This document shows positions 8,648 through 17,184 of a stretch of 64,000 nt of DNA, in pieces (within the stretch, counting starts at the first letter, position 1; the number at the start of each line of letters is the position of its first letter). Where the stretch lies: assembly GCF_900107395.1 (NCBI RefSeq), contig NZ_FNPW01000011.1:62001-126000 (forward strand), written 5' to 3'. Made by a program: the position numbers and the translations under genes. The DNA is from Pseudomonas sp. NFIX28. GTDB lineage: Bacteria; Pseudomonadota; Gammaproteobacteria; Pseudomonadales; Pseudomonadaceae. The notes below the pieces were generated by a model, which searched no databases, was not told where the DNA came from, and saw only the letters and a list, made by a program, of their open reading frames with translations.

Positions 8648-9433
8648 TTACCGGCCTGGAATCGGCGGTGGGCTGAAGCGGCGGGCGTACTCGAGCATGT
8701 CCCGCGGGAAGACCATGTGCCGCACGGCGCTGTCGTCGAGATCGTAGAGGTAGGCGATGGCCGCGGCCTCGAACGCCCAGTAGCCAAAGTAACTGCCGTC
8801 CGCGTGATCCAGATGGCTGTCGTGCCAGGAAGCGTGTTCGAAGGCCAGGTACCATTGGTTGCAATATTCCACCAGCAACTCGCGGGCCTCGCTGGGCTCC
8901 TCGGTATAAATGGCCTTGATCAGGGGCGTGTAGACCTCGTGATTCCACTGGTCGACGTCCTCGCGGCCGGGCAGGTAGGCCTTGAGCAAATCTTCGACCA
9001 GGGTGTCGTCACCGTGATAGCCGGCGCGGTCTTGCAACAATGCCAGGCGTGGCAGCAGGTCGTTGCGCTGCAGCAGGATGCACAGGCTGATGACCTGCAC
9101 GTACTCCTCGAAGTCGTGCGGGTAGTCGTCGATAGCCAAGGGCGCGATATCCGGCATCTGCTCATGGAGCGCCAGTTTGCGCTGATAGTCTTCATACGCC
9201 TCGATCACCCCATCCAGGGCCTGGGCCAGTTGCTCCAGCGGCTCGCCGCCGGTGTAGCCCAGGATCAGGCGGTGTAGCCGTGCCTGCTGGACTTCCCAGG
9301 CCTTGAGGGAGGCTTCTTGAAGCGGGCTGTCGGCCATCATGCTGTGGGTCCGCCAGTGGGCTTCGACGCCTTCCAGGCTTTCGCGTTGCTGCTGGTACTG
9401 CTGCTGGCTGAGAAACACTTGTCTGCGGTTCAT
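8648..9433 (-). CDS. PoNi-type immunity protein (DUF1910/DUF1911)
   Basis: A 261-aa cytosolic protein matching the PoNi family, immunity proteins that neutralise PoNe-type DNase toxins delivered by type VI secretion. The N-terminal half is helical (DUF1910-like). The C-terminal half has the hallmark WHDSH...YFGYWAFEAAAIA block (DUF1911). It lies 14 bases behind the effector-like gene on the same strand, the normal effector-then-immunity order. The cognate PoNe nuclease domain is not seen in that gene or elsewhere in the window, so this may be an orphan immunity gene guarding against neighbours' toxins. Family assignment is firm; the partner is unknown. Confidence 0.82.
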   Translation of the reverse strand: MNRRQVFLSQQQYQQQRESLEGVEAHWRTHSMMADSPLQEASLKAWEVQQARLHRLILGYTGGEPLEQLAQALDGVIEAYEDYQRKLALHEQMPDIAPLAIDDYPHDFEEYVQVISLCILLQRNDLLPRLALLQDRAGYHGDDTLVEDLLKAYLPGREDVDQWNHEVYTPLIKAIYTEEPSEARELLVEYCNQWYLAFEHASWHDSHLDHADGSYFGYWAFEAAAIAYLYDLDDSAVRHMVFPRDMLEYARRFSPPPIPGR

Positions 9434-9447
9434 GTCGGGGCCTTGGT

Positions 9448-10503
9448 TCAGTACACGGGAATCAGGGTGAAGGGCGCCTTGCGCTGGGAGGCTTCCAGCA
9501 GCAGGGTCGGCAGGTCCACCTCGCTCGGTTCCAGCTCAAGGGCTTCCAACTCTTCTTCCAGCTGCCGCAGGTCGGCTGGCAGGGCACGAATCGGCAGGCG
9601 CTGGTAGGGCCGCGGGTCTTCGCCGTAGTACACCTGGGCCGGGCCGGGAGGAATACCTTCCAGGCGGGCAAAGCCTTCTTCGTCCAGGCTGCCTTCGGCT
9701 TGCGAGCCGTCGCTGAAAACTACCCGGTAGGCGGCGCCGGAGACCGGTTCCAGATTGGGGTAATGCAGGTTCAGCTCCAGCCAGTGGCCTTCGCCGGTGA
9801 GCGGCTCGAGGCCTTGGTTGATCGCCTGGGTGGTGCGGGCGGCGTCGCGGGATTCGGCCGGCAATGCGTCGCGGACGGCTGTCTTGCCCGGCTCGAGGGA
9901 AGACTGCGGCTTGGCCAGCAGGGCCGGGCCGCTGCTGTGGGCGGCGGCCGAGTTGTTGCGCTGCACGGCGATCCAGGGGGCGATGCGGTCGCGCACCGAC
10001 TCCATGAGAAATTCGCTGTGTTGCCGCGCTTCATCCAGGTTGTGGATCACCAGCCGCTGTTGCTGGGGTGTCAGGCCTTTGAAGGTGGAGGAGGTGCGCA
10101 CGGCGCTGACGATCTCGGGCATTTCCTCGCTCAGGCGTCGTGAGTCCAGGCATTTTTCCAGCAGTTGCTCGGGGCTGGTCTTCAGACGGCAGGCCAGCAG
10201 AGCATGGCGGATCAGGTCGAACAGGCGTTCGGCATGACGCTGGGGGGCACGGTTGATCAGGCGCAGGATGATCTTCAACTCCTGGCCAGGGCCGGGGATC
10301 CAGCCGATCAGGGCCAGGGCCAGATCGAAGAAAGCATCTTCCTCGTCCTTGGGGTTGTTCACCGCGTCCAGTTCGAAGATCGCCTGTACGCAGTCGTAGG
10401 CGTTGAGTTCCTGGGCCAGCAGGGGCAGGCGCCCGCGCTGGATGGCCTTGCTCAGTTCGACCTTGGCGTCTGGATAGTCGTCGTAATACAGGTCTTCGAC
10501 CAT
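9448..10503 (-). CDS. T6SS effector-like protein lacking a recognisable toxin domain
   Basis: A 351-aa protein whose start is fixed by AAGGAG seven bases before the ATG. Residues ~60-165 contain ALIGWIPGPGQELK followed by a helical region (LINRAPQRHAERLFDLIRHAL), a pattern I associate with the N-terminal part of Pseudomonas type VI cargo effectors. After a low-complexity Ala/Ser/Pro linker, residues ~235-290 form a small beta domain (GAAYRVVFSDGSQAEG, GFARLEGIPPGPAQVYYGED) like the transthyretin-type units found on VgrG/effector proteins. The chain ends 60 residues later with no nuclease motif. The adjacent PoNi gene implies a PoNe toxin, which is absent here. It could be a truncated effector, an adaptor, or an effector with an unknown short toxin tail. 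Confidence 0.5.
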   Translation of the reverse strand: MVEDLYYDDYPDAKVELSKAIQRGRLPLLAQELNAYDCVQAIFELDAVNNPKDEEDAFFDLALALIGWIPGPGQELKIILRLINRAPQRHAERLFDLIRHALLACRLKTSPEQLLEKCLDSRRLSEEMPEIVSAVRTSSTFKGLTPQQQRLVIHNLDEARQHSEFLMESVRDRIAPWIAVQRNNSAAAHSSGPALLAKPQSSLEPGKTAVRDALPAESRDAARTTQAINQGLEPLTGEGHWLELNLHYPNLEPVSGAAYRVVFSDGSQAEGSLDEEGFARLEGIPPGPAQVYYGEDPRPYQRLPIRALPADLRQLEEELEALELEPSEVDLPTLLLEASQRKAPFTLIPVY

Positions 10504-10574
10504 GCCGCGCTCCTTCCCTGGAAAATTGGAGCGCGGATGCTGCATGAATTGCGGCGGAGCGACAAGGCCTAGGA

Positions 10575-11984
10575 TTAGAACGAGCGCACGATCCGCCCCA
10601 GGGTCTCCATGGCCTGTTCCGCCGCGTCGTTCCACGGGCTGCCGTAGTTGAGGCGGATGCAGTTTCGAAAGCGCTGGGTCGGCGAGAAGATCGGCCCCGG
10701 GGCGATGCTGATGCCCTGGGCCAGGGCCATCTGGAACAACTTCAGCGAGTCCATCTGGGCGGGCAGTTCCAGCCACAGGAAATAGCCGCCGGCCGGCTGG
10801 CTGACCCGGGTCTGCGCCGGGAAATAACGGGCGATGGCCGCGAGCATGGCACTTTGCTGTTCTTCCAGGGCATAACGCAGCTTGCGCAGGTGGCGGTCGT
10901 AGCCGCCGTGTTGCAGGTAGTCGGCGATGGCCGCCTGGGCCGGCATCGAGGCGCACAGCGAGGTCATCAGTTTCAGCCGTTCGATCTTCTGCGCGTAGCG
11001 CCCGGCGGCGACCCAGCCGATGCGGTAGCCCGGCGCCAGGCTCTTGGCGAACGAGCCGCAGTGCATTACCAGGCCCTCGGTGTCGAACGCCTTGGCTGGC
11101 TTCGGTGCCTGCTGGCCGTAATACAGCTCGGCGTAGACGTCGTCCTCGATCAGCGGCACCTGATGGCTGCGCAGCAATTCCACCAATTCCTGCTTCTTCG
11201 CCTCGGGCATGGTCGCGCCCATGGGGTTCTGGAAGCTGGTCATGCACCAGCAGGCCTTGATCGGATGGCGTTCCAGGGTTTGCGCCAGGACGCCCAGGTC
11301 GATGCCGTCCCGCGGGTGCACGGGGATTTCCACCGCCTTGAGCTTCAGGCGCTCCAGCACTTGCAGGCTGGCGTAGAAGGCCGGCGCCTCGATGGCCACC
11401 AGGTCGCCGGGTTCGGTCACTGCCTGCAGGCACAGGTTCAGGGCTTCCAGGGCGCCGTTGGTGATCAGCAGCTCTTCCATGGGCAGCATCAGCCCGCCAA
11501 CCATGTAGCGCAGGGCGATCTGCCGGCGCAGCTGCGGGTTGCCCGGCGACATGTCGGTGACCACCACCCGCGGGTCCATCTCGCGGCTGGCGCTGGCCAG
11601 GGAGCGCGACAGGCGTTGCAGCGGGAACAGGGTCGGGCTGGGAAAGGCCGAGCCGAAAGGCACGGTGGCCGGGTCCTTGATCGAGTCCAGCACCGAGAAC
11701 ACCAGTTCGCTGACGTCGACTTCGGTGGACTCGTTGACCTGGCTGCTGATCACCGGCTCGGAGAACGGGCTGGGCGCGTGGGTGTTGACGAAATAGCCGG
11801 AGCGCGGCCGGGCGCGGATCAGGCCGCGCCGCTCCAGCAGGTAATAGGCCTGGAACACCGTGGACGGGCTGACCCCATAGGTCTGGCTGGCATAACGTAC
11901 CGAAGGTACGCGCTGGCCGGGGCCGAGCACCCCGGAGCGGATCAGTTCTGCGATGTCGTCGGCGAATTTTTCGTAGCGTTTCAT
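10575..11984 (-). CDS. MocR-family transcriptional regulator (GntR-HTH plus aminotransferase domain)
   Basis: A 469-aa MocR/PdxR-type regulator. Residues 1-70 are a GntR winged helix (FADDIAELIRSGVLGPGQRVPSVR...SPSTVFQAYYLLERRGLI). The rest is a fold-type I aminotransferase domain with the PLP-binding lysine in SFAKSLAPGYRIGW (Lys314) and PLP/substrate residues such as TSFQNPMG and IEDDVYAE. Such proteins sense PLP adducts of amino acids, GABA or vitamin B6 and usually control a neighbouring metabolic gene. Here the neighbours are ccoG and the T6SS-like pair, neither an obvious target, so the regulon is unknown. The REP pair upstream separates it from ccoG, which has the same orientation. Confidence 0.85.
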   Translation of the reverse strand: MKRYEKFADDIAELIRSGVLGPGQRVPSVRYASQTYGVSPSTVFQAYYLLERRGLIRARPRSGYFVNTHAPSPFSEPVISSQVNESTEVDVSELVFSVLDSIKDPATVPFGSAFPSPTLFPLQRLSRSLASASREMDPRVVVTDMSPGNPQLRRQIALRYMVGGLMLPMEELLITNGALEALNLCLQAVTEPGDLVAIEAPAFYASLQVLERLKLKAVEIPVHPRDGIDLGVLAQTLERHPIKACWCMTSFQNPMGATMPEAKKQELVELLRSHQVPLIEDDVYAELYYGQQAPKPAKAFDTEGLVMHCGSFAKSLAPGYRIGWVAAGRYAQKIERLKLMTSLCASMPAQAAIADYLQHGGYDRHLRKLRYALEEQQSAMLAAIARYFPAQTRVSQPAGGYFLWLELPAQMDSLKLFQMALAQGISIAPGPIFSPTQRFRNCIRLNYGSPWNDAAEQAMETLGRIVRSF

Positions 11985-12032
11985 GGGACGGCTCGGGATA
12001 GGCGGAAATGGGGCCGGTGCTGGCGCCCCCTG

Positions 12033-12130
12033 TGTAGGCGCAAGGCTTGCCTGCGATGGGCCGCAAACCAGCAGCGTGTTCTAGCTGCTGGAGCGCGTTG
12101 CCCCAATCGCGGGCAAGCCTCGCTCCTACA
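12033..12130. repeat. Inverted REP pair between ccoG and the MocR gene
   Basis: TGTAGGCGCAAGGCTTGCCT (12033-12057) faces ATCGCGGGCAAGCCTCGCTC (12106-12130), the standard head-to-head REP doublet. A second small hairpin, CCAGCAGC/GCTGCTGG, lies in its loop. It sits just behind the ccoG stop codon, where it can act as an mRNA 3' stabiliser or attenuator. Confidence 0.82.
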
Positions 12131-12156
12131 GGCGAGGCGGGGCCCAGTCTAAGGGA

Positions 12157-13575
12157 TCAACGGTTCAACGGCGCAACAAACCGGCTCTTGGCCACGCTGT
12201 AGATTTCCGGCTGGTCGGCGTCGACCACCTTGAAGCCGAGTTCCTGGGAACTGCTCTGCGGCTGGTCGGTAAGCATCGCCACCGACACCGGCAGGTCGAC
12301 GATTTCGCCGGCGGCCAGGCTGACTTCGGTCTTGCCGTGCAGCTGGAAGCCGTCGCCGTCCACCAGTTGCAGGCGGTAGTCCTGGCGTTGCTGGGTCTTG
12401 TTGATGATCTTCAGGCTGTAGATGTTCTCGATCTGGCCCAGGCTGTTTTCGCGGAACAGGCCACGGTCCTTGCTGACGTCCAGCGACACCATCGGCCGCT
12501 CCACCAGCGCCAGCGCCAGGGCGCCGATCATCACCAGCAGCACCACGCTGTAGCCGACCAGGCGCGGGCGCAGCAGGTGGGTCTTGCCACCCTGCAGCTG
12601 GTGCTCCGAGGTGTAGCTGATCAGGCCGCGGGCATAGCCCATCTTGTCCATGATCGAATCGCAGGCGTCGATGCAGGCGGCGCAGCCGATACATTCCATC
12701 TGCAGGCCGTCGCGGATGTCGATGCCGGTCGGGCAGACCTGCACGCACAGCTGGCAATCGATGCAGTCGCCGAGGCCGATATCGGCGGGTTTCACGCCGC
12801 GTTTGCGCGGGCCGCGGATGTCGCCGCGAGCCGGGTCGTAGGAAATGGTCAGGGTGTCCTTGTCGAACATCACGCTCTGGAACCGCGCATAAGGGCACAT
12901 GTGCATGCACACCGCCTCGCGCAGCCAGCCGGCGTTGAGGTAGGTGGCGCCCGTGAAGAACAGCACCCAGAACAGGCTGACGCCGCCGATCTGCAGGGTC
13001 AGCAGCTCCTCGGCCAGCGGCCGGATCGGGGTGAAATAGCCGACGAAGGTCAGCCCGGTGAGCAGGCTGATGGCCAGCCACAGGGTGTGCTTGGCCGAGC
13101 GGCGGATCAGCTTGTTGAGGTTCCAGGGCGCGGCCTCAAGCTTGATGCGCTGGTTGCGCTCGCCCTCGGTGATCTTCTCGCACCACATGAACAGCCAGGT
13201 CCAGGAGCTTTGCGGGCAGGTATAGCCACACCAGACGCGGCCGGCGAACACCGTGATGGCGAACAGGCCGAAGGCGCAGATGATCAGCAGCGCCGAAAGC
13301 AGGATGAAATCCTGCGGCCAGAAGGTGGCGCCGAAAATATGGAACTTGCTCTCTGCGAGGTCCCAGAGCACCGCCTGGCGGCCACCCCAGTTCAACCACA
13401 CGGTGCCGAAGAACAGCAGGAAGAGAAAGCCTGCGCCGCTCATGCGCAAGGTGCGGAACAGGCCGGTGAAACTGCGGGTGTGGATCAGGTTGTCGCTGGA
13501 TTTGGCCTTCGTCTTTGGGCGCGCAGGCTCGAATGTTTCTACTAATCGGACGGGGATTCTATCGCTCATGGTCAT
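12157..13575 (-). CDS. ccoG: CcoG, cytochrome c oxidase cbb3 assembly iron-sulfur protein
   Basis: A polytopic inner-membrane ferredoxin-like protein (FixG/RdxA) needed for assembly of cbb3 oxidases, where it is reported to reduce copper for the CuB site. Several transmembrane helices are interrupted by CGYTCPQSSWTW. A cytosolic double cluster-binding region follows, DCIDCQLCVQVCPTGID and CIGCAACIDACD, which can bind two [4Fe-4S] centres. The C-terminus is an immunoglobulin-like FixG domain. Three in-frame starts exist; GGAGG lies 11 bases before the ATG chosen here (472 aa). The longest frame would be 478 aa and a third ATG lies two codons downstream. ccoNOPQ and ccoHIS are not in the window and no ANR (TTGAT-N4-ATCAA) box was seen upstream. 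Confidence 0.92.
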   Translation of the reverse strand: MTMSDRIPVRLVETFEPARPKTKAKSSDNLIHTRSFTGLFRTLRMSGAGFLFLLFFGTVWLNWGGRQAVLWDLAESKFHIFGATFWPQDFILLSALLIICAFGLFAITVFAGRVWCGYTCPQSSWTWLFMWCEKITEGERNQRIKLEAAPWNLNKLIRRSAKHTLWLAISLLTGLTFVGYFTPIRPLAEELLTLQIGGVSLFWVLFFTGATYLNAGWLREAVCMHMCPYARFQSVMFDKDTLTISYDPARGDIRGPRKRGVKPADIGLGDCIDCQLCVQVCPTGIDIRDGLQMECIGCAACIDACDSIMDKMGYARGLISYTSEHQLQGGKTHLLRPRLVGYSVVLLVMIGALALALVERPMVSLDVSKDRGLFRENSLGQIENIYSLKIINKTQQRQDYRLQLVDGDGFQLHGKTEVSLAAGEIVDLPVSVAMLTDQPQSSSQELGFKVVDADQPEIYSVAKSRFVAPLNR

Positions 13576-14016
13576 TCGCTCATCAGCCTCCATCAGGCGG
13601 GTGAACTATGCCCAGCGATCTGTTTGCATAACAGACTCAGGTATCGCAATAAAAAGCAGATCAGATGGCCGCCAGGGGCTGCCCTGCGACAACTTGCCAT
13701 ACCTGGCCAAACACCGACTGTCGGGCGTCGGCGGCGTCTGGCACAGGCCTGCGCCGGATGCCGTGATGCAGATCAGGCAAATCACCGAATCACTGCCGCC
13801 GGCCTGCCAATGCCACCGCGCGTGGTGGCGCCTGCTACGGTCAATACAACGGCTTCTGCTGCGGTCGGACAGCGGCGCTGGCCTTAGAGGCGAGCCGCCG
13901 ATGGATCGCACCTTTTGCCGGGCGCCGCTGTCCTTTCATTAGGCAGGCGTCATTGAAGGCCGCGAGAAGGCCGGCGCTGGCCACCCACAACAACCCGAAC
14001 GGAAAAGGACCTGCCC
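13576..14016. other. ccoG-mgtC divergent intergenic region
   Basis: This 441-base divergent gap should hold both promoters. The only structure noted is a perfect short hairpin, GCCACC-GCGCGT-GGTGGC (13812-13829). No M-box magnesium riboswitch, PhoP direct repeat or ANR box could be identified by eye. The open frames across it look like shadow frames. Confidence 0.4.
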
Positions 14017-14520
14017 ATGAACGCCTGGTGGCATGAAGTCTGGGTCACCCTGCAAGCGGAGTTCGCCGATATCGGCGATGCCCGGCAACTCACCCAGATC
14101 ACCGTACGTTTGCTGATCGCCGCGCTGCTGGGCGGCATCCTGGGTTTTGAACGCGAGCACAAGGGCAAGGCTGCCGGGGTGCGTACCCATATGCTGGTGG
14201 CGCTGGGGGCGGCGCTGTTCGTGCTGGTGCCGCAAATGTCCGGCTCCCAGGCCGATGCCATGAGCCGGGTGGTGCAGGGGGTCATCGCGGGCATCGGCTT
14301 TCTCGGCGCCGGCACCATTCTCAAGGGCAAGCAGGACGAGGAAGGGCATGTCAAAGGCCTGACCACTGCGGCCGGGCTGTGGATGACCGCGGCGATCGGC
14401 GTCTCGGTGGGCGTCGGCCGCGAAGCCACGGCGGTGCTCAGTACCCTGCTGGCGCTGGCGATCTTCAGCGTCATGCCCTGGATAGTGCGCAAGCTCGAAG
14501 GCGACGAGCCGCCAGGGTGA
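14017..14520 (+). CDS. mgtC: MgtC/SapB family membrane protein
   Basis: A 167-aa inner-membrane protein with four to five hydrophobic helices and the conserved MgtC motifs: GFEREHKGKAAGVRTHMLVALGAALF, GIGFLGAGTILK and GLTTAAGLWMTAAIG. In pathogens MgtC supports growth at low magnesium and survival in macrophages, partly by modulating the F-type ATPase. In environmental pseudomonads it is linked to magnesium limitation. This one is at the short end of the family and lacks the long C-terminal ACT-like domain of Salmonella MgtC, so SapB-like is equally fair. GGAAAAGGA precedes the ATG. No transporter (mgtA/B) is adjacent. Confidence 0.85.
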   Translation: MNAWWHEVWVTLQAEFADIGDARQLTQITVRLLIAALLGGILGFEREHKGKAAGVRTHMLVALGAALFVLVPQMSGSQADAMSRVVQGVIAGIGFLGAGTILKGKQDEEGHVKGLTTAAGLWMTAAIGVSVGVGREATAVLSTLLALAIFSVMPWIVRKLEGDEPPG

Positions 14521-14672
14521 AGCGCGGCGGCATCGCCAGCAGGCTCGCCCCGCACGGCCGCGACAAGCCGAGGGAGCGAGCTTGCTCGCCGATAGCCTGG
14601 CCACGGAACGCGAGCCCATTGTCTACGCTTGTCATGATTTTGCTGTAGCGGTGGTCATGGCGAAGCAGGGTT

Positions 14673-14752
14673 TTGACGAAGCCAGCGTTTTAATAAAGCG
14701 ATGGCTCGACGAAGCCATGATTCGACGAAGCCATGCCTCGACGACGCTAGGC
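14673..14752. repeat. Short 16-bp degenerate tandem repeat
   Basis: TCGACGAAGCCATG occurs twice 16 bases apart (14706, 14722), followed by a diverged third copy TCGACGACGCTAGG (14738). A related TTGACGAAGCCAGC lies at 14673. The first copy with its flank also forms ATGGCT-CGACGA-AGCCAT. It lies immediately behind the small proline-rich gene on the opposite strand and could serve as its 3' structure. Confidence 0.6.
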
Positions 14753-14755
14753 TTT

Positions 14756-14941
14756 TCACCAGGCCAGCGTCCCGGGCCTTGGTTTAGCGATGACGGGCGC
14801 CGGTTTGCCGGGCGGGTCTTCCTTGGGCGGCGGTGGGTTTTCCGGCGGCTCCTCCTCGGGAATCGGCTGCGGTTCGGTGGGCGGCACGGGCGGGTGGTCG
14901 ATGTTCGGGTCGGGCGTTTCTGCCGGGATCGGGATGCTCAT
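14756..14941 (-). CDS. Small proline-rich protein divergent from glgE
   Basis: A 61-aa protein, about one third proline, with acidic residues concentrated in the middle (PVPPTEPQPIPEEEPPENPP) and a basic end. It has no hydrophobic segment or signal peptide. The start is decided by a strong AAAGGAGG eight bases before the ATG; the open frame extends upstream but without a comparable site. It diverges from glgE across a 235-base region containing a stress-type promoter candidate for glgE. I do not recognise a family. Such composition suggests a disordered protein; involvement with alpha-glucan or desiccation is inference from position only. Confidence 0.62.
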   Translation of the reverse strand: MSIPIPAETPDPNIDHPPVPPTEPQPIPEEEPPENPPPPKEDPPGKPAPVIAKPRPGTLAW

Positions 14942-15037
14942 CGGTATGGCCTCCTTTGTGCTTGGTTTTGCACGGTGTTCCAAGGTGGACCATCGGCCCG
15001 GTGATTTGATTCCCGGCGCAGCGGGGCAAATCCACCT

Positions 15038-15064
15038 GAACTTTTCCCCGTGTCGCGTCTCGGA
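15038..15064 (+). promoter_or_regulatory. Candidate AlgU (RpoE-like) promoter of glgE
   Basis: GAACTT (15038-15043), 16 bases, then TCGGA (15060-15064), against the AlgU consensus GAACTT-N16/17-TCTGA: a perfect -35 and four of five at -10. It would start transcription about 105 bases before the glgE ATG. AlgU control would fit an osmotic or cell-envelope stress role. It was found by eye and is unproven. Confidence 0.45.
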
Positions 15065-15176
15065 ACCTAAGTGCTTCGCTGATCCGCACGGTGGGTGCGG
15101 ATGGACTGATCCTGAGGGTAGAGCGCCGGAATAAACCAGTAACAGAGCGTCCATTGGGCGTAAGGAGTGATGCTCG

Positions 15177-17174
15177 ATGACTGCGCAAAAACCGACTGAA
15201 CTGCACTACAACCCGAATCTGCCGCTGTCGCAGGCCTTGCTGCTGCCGCGCATCGTCATCGAGAACACCATGCCGGTGATCGACGGCGGCCAGTTCGCCG
15301 CCAAGGCGGTGGTGGGGCAAGTGGTGCGGGTCAGCAGCAAGGTGTTCGCCGATGGCCACGACAAGCTGGCCGTGCGCATCCGCTGGCACGCCGAAGCCGA
15401 CAGTCACTGGCACAGCGAAACCATGGAGGAGCTGGGCAACAATGGCTGGGCGGGTCAGTTCACCGTGGCCAGCCAGGGCCGTTACCTGTATTGCATCGAG
15501 GCCTGGATCGACCAGTTCGCCAGCTTCTGCTACGAACTGCAGAAAAAACACTTGGCCGGCGTTGCGGTCAGCCTTGAGTTGCAAGAGGGCCGCAGCCACG
15601 TGCTGCACGCCGCCGAGCGCAGCGAAGGGCCGCTGCGCGAGCAATTGCTGGCGCTGCACCATGAACTGGCAACATTGCTCGAAGCCGAGCAGGTGGCGCT
15701 GTTCCTCGACGAGCGCAGTGCCGCGCTGATGGCCGAGGCCGACCACCGTCCCTACCTGAGCCTGAGCCCCGAGTACCCGCTGGAGGTGGAGCGCGAACGC
15801 GCGCAGTTCGCCAGCTGGTACGAGCTGTTTCCCCGCTCGATCACCGACGATCCGGCGCGCCATGGCACCTTCAACGATGTGCACTCGCGCCTGGGGATGA
15901 TCCACGACATGGGCTTCGACGTGCTCTACTTCCCGCCGATCCACCCCATCGGCCGCAGCTTTCGCAAGGGCCGCAACAACGCCCTGACCGCCGGCCCCGA
16001 CGAGCCGGGCAGCCCTTATGCGATCGGCAGTGATGAGGGCGGCCACGAGGCGATCCACCCGCAGCTCGGCAGTCGCGAGGACTTCCGGCGCCTGGTGGCC
16101 GCCGCCGCCGAGCACGGCCTGGAGATCGCCCTGGATTTCGCCATCCAGTGTTCCCAGGACCACCCCTGGCTCAAGCAGCATCCGGGCTGGTTCAACTGGC
16201 GCCCGGACGGCAGCATCAAATACGCCGAGAACCCGCCGAAGAAATACCAGGACATCGTCAACGTCGATTTCTACGCCATCGACGCCATCCCCAGCCTGTG
16301 GCTGGCGCTGCGCGACATCGTGGTCGGCTGGGTCGAGGAGGGGGTGAAGATCTTTCGCGTGGACAACCCCCATACCAAGCCGCTGCCGTTCTGGCAGTGG
16401 CTGATCGCCGATGTGCGGGCGCTGTACCCGGAGGTGATCTTTCTCGCCGAGGCCTTCACCACGCCGGCGATGATGGCGCGCCTGGGCAAGGTCGGTTATT
16501 CCCAGAGCTACACCTACTTCACCTGGCGCAATACCAAGAGCGAACTGGCGACCTACTTCACCGAGCTCAACCAGTCGCCGTGGCGTGAATGCTACCGGCC
16601 GAATTTTTTCGTCAACACGCCGGACATCAATCCGTTCTTTCTGCATGAGTCGGGCCGCCCGGGGTTTCTCATCCGCGCCGCGCTGGCGACCATGGGGTCG
16701 GGCCTGTGGGGCATGTATTCGGGCTTCGAGCTGTGCGAGGCGGCGCCGATCCCGGGCCGGGAGGAATACCTGAACTCGGAGAAATACGAGATCCGCCCAC
16801 GGGACTTCAGCGCCCCCGGCAACATCGTCGCCGAGATCGCCCAGCTCAATCGCATCCGCCGGCAGAACCCGGCGTTGCAGACCCACCTGGGCCTGCAGGT
16901 CTATAACGCCTGGAACGACAACATCCTGTATTTCGGCAAGCGCACCGCCGACCTCAGCAACTTCATCCTGGTGGCGGTCAACCTGGACCCGTTCAATGCC
17001 CAGGAGGCGCATTTCGAATTGCCGCTGTGGGAACTGGGCCTGCCGGACGACGCCCAGACCCAGGGCGAGGACTTGATGAACGGCCACCGCTGGACCTGGT
17101 ACGGCAAGGTCCAGTTCATGCGGATCGAACCCTGGCGGCTACCGTTCGGTATCTGGCGTATCAGCGTCGCCTGA
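15177..17174 (+). CDS. glgE: GlgE, alpha-1,4-glucan:maltose-1-phosphate maltosyltransferase
   Basis: A 665-aa GH13_3 enzyme that transfers maltosyl units from maltose-1-phosphate to the non-reducing end of alpha-1,4-glucan, the polymerising step of the GlgE pathway. The N-terminal ~200 residues are the GlgE-specific domain (DUF3416-like) and the insert seen in the dimer interface. The catalytic barrel has FYAID and FRVDNPHTKP with the nucleophile Asp396, then FLAEAFT with the acid/base Glu425. These positions agree with the well-studied Streptomyces GlgE (394/423). AAGGAG precedes the start. The M1P supplier (treS-mak) and branching enzyme follow on the same strand, separated by a repeat array. 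Assignment is firm. Confidence 0.95.
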   Translation: MTAQKPTELHYNPNLPLSQALLLPRIVIENTMPVIDGGQFAAKAVVGQVVRVSSKVFADGHDKLAVRIRWHAEADSHWHSETMEELGNNGWAGQFTVASQGRYLYCIEAWIDQFASFCYELQKKHLAGVAVSLELQEGRSHVLHAAERSEGPLREQLLALHHELATLLEAEQVALFLDERSAALMAEADHRPYLSLSPEYPLEVERERAQFASWYELFPRSITDDPARHGTFNDVHSRLGMIHDMGFDVLYFPPIHPIGRSFRKGRNNALTAGPDEPGSPYAIGSDEGGHEAIHPQLGSREDFRRLVAAAAEHGLEIALDFAIQCSQDHPWLKQHPGWFNWRPDGSIKYAENPPKKYQDIVNVDFYAIDAIPSLWLALRDIVVGWVEEGVKIFRVDNPHTKPLPFWQWLIADVRALYPEVIFLAEAFTTPAMMARLGKVGYSQSYTYFTWRNTKSELATYFTELNQSPWRECYRPNFFVNTPDINPFFLHESGRPGFLIRAALATMGSGLWGMYSGFELCEAAPIPGREEYLNSEKYEIRPRDFSAPGNIVAEIAQLNRIRRQNPALQTHLGLQVYNAWNDNILYFGKRTADLSNFILVAVNLDPFNAQEAHFELPLWELGLPDDAQTQGEDLMNGHRWTWYGKVQFMRIEPWRLPFGIWRISVA

Positions 17175-17184
17175 TTCACATCGG

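Noticed and set aside
9448..12066. 872-codon reading of the T6SS effector frame extending across the MocR gene
   Set aside because: The part beyond 10503 is antisense-style shadow of the MocR gene; AAGGAG before the ATG at 10503 fixes the start.
13576..14016. M-box magnesium riboswitch before mgtC
   Set aside because: No recognisable conserved core; M-boxes are also not expected for this mgtC type.
14784..17087. 767-codon open frame antisense to glgE
   Set aside because: Composition typical of a shadow frame; glgE is certain.
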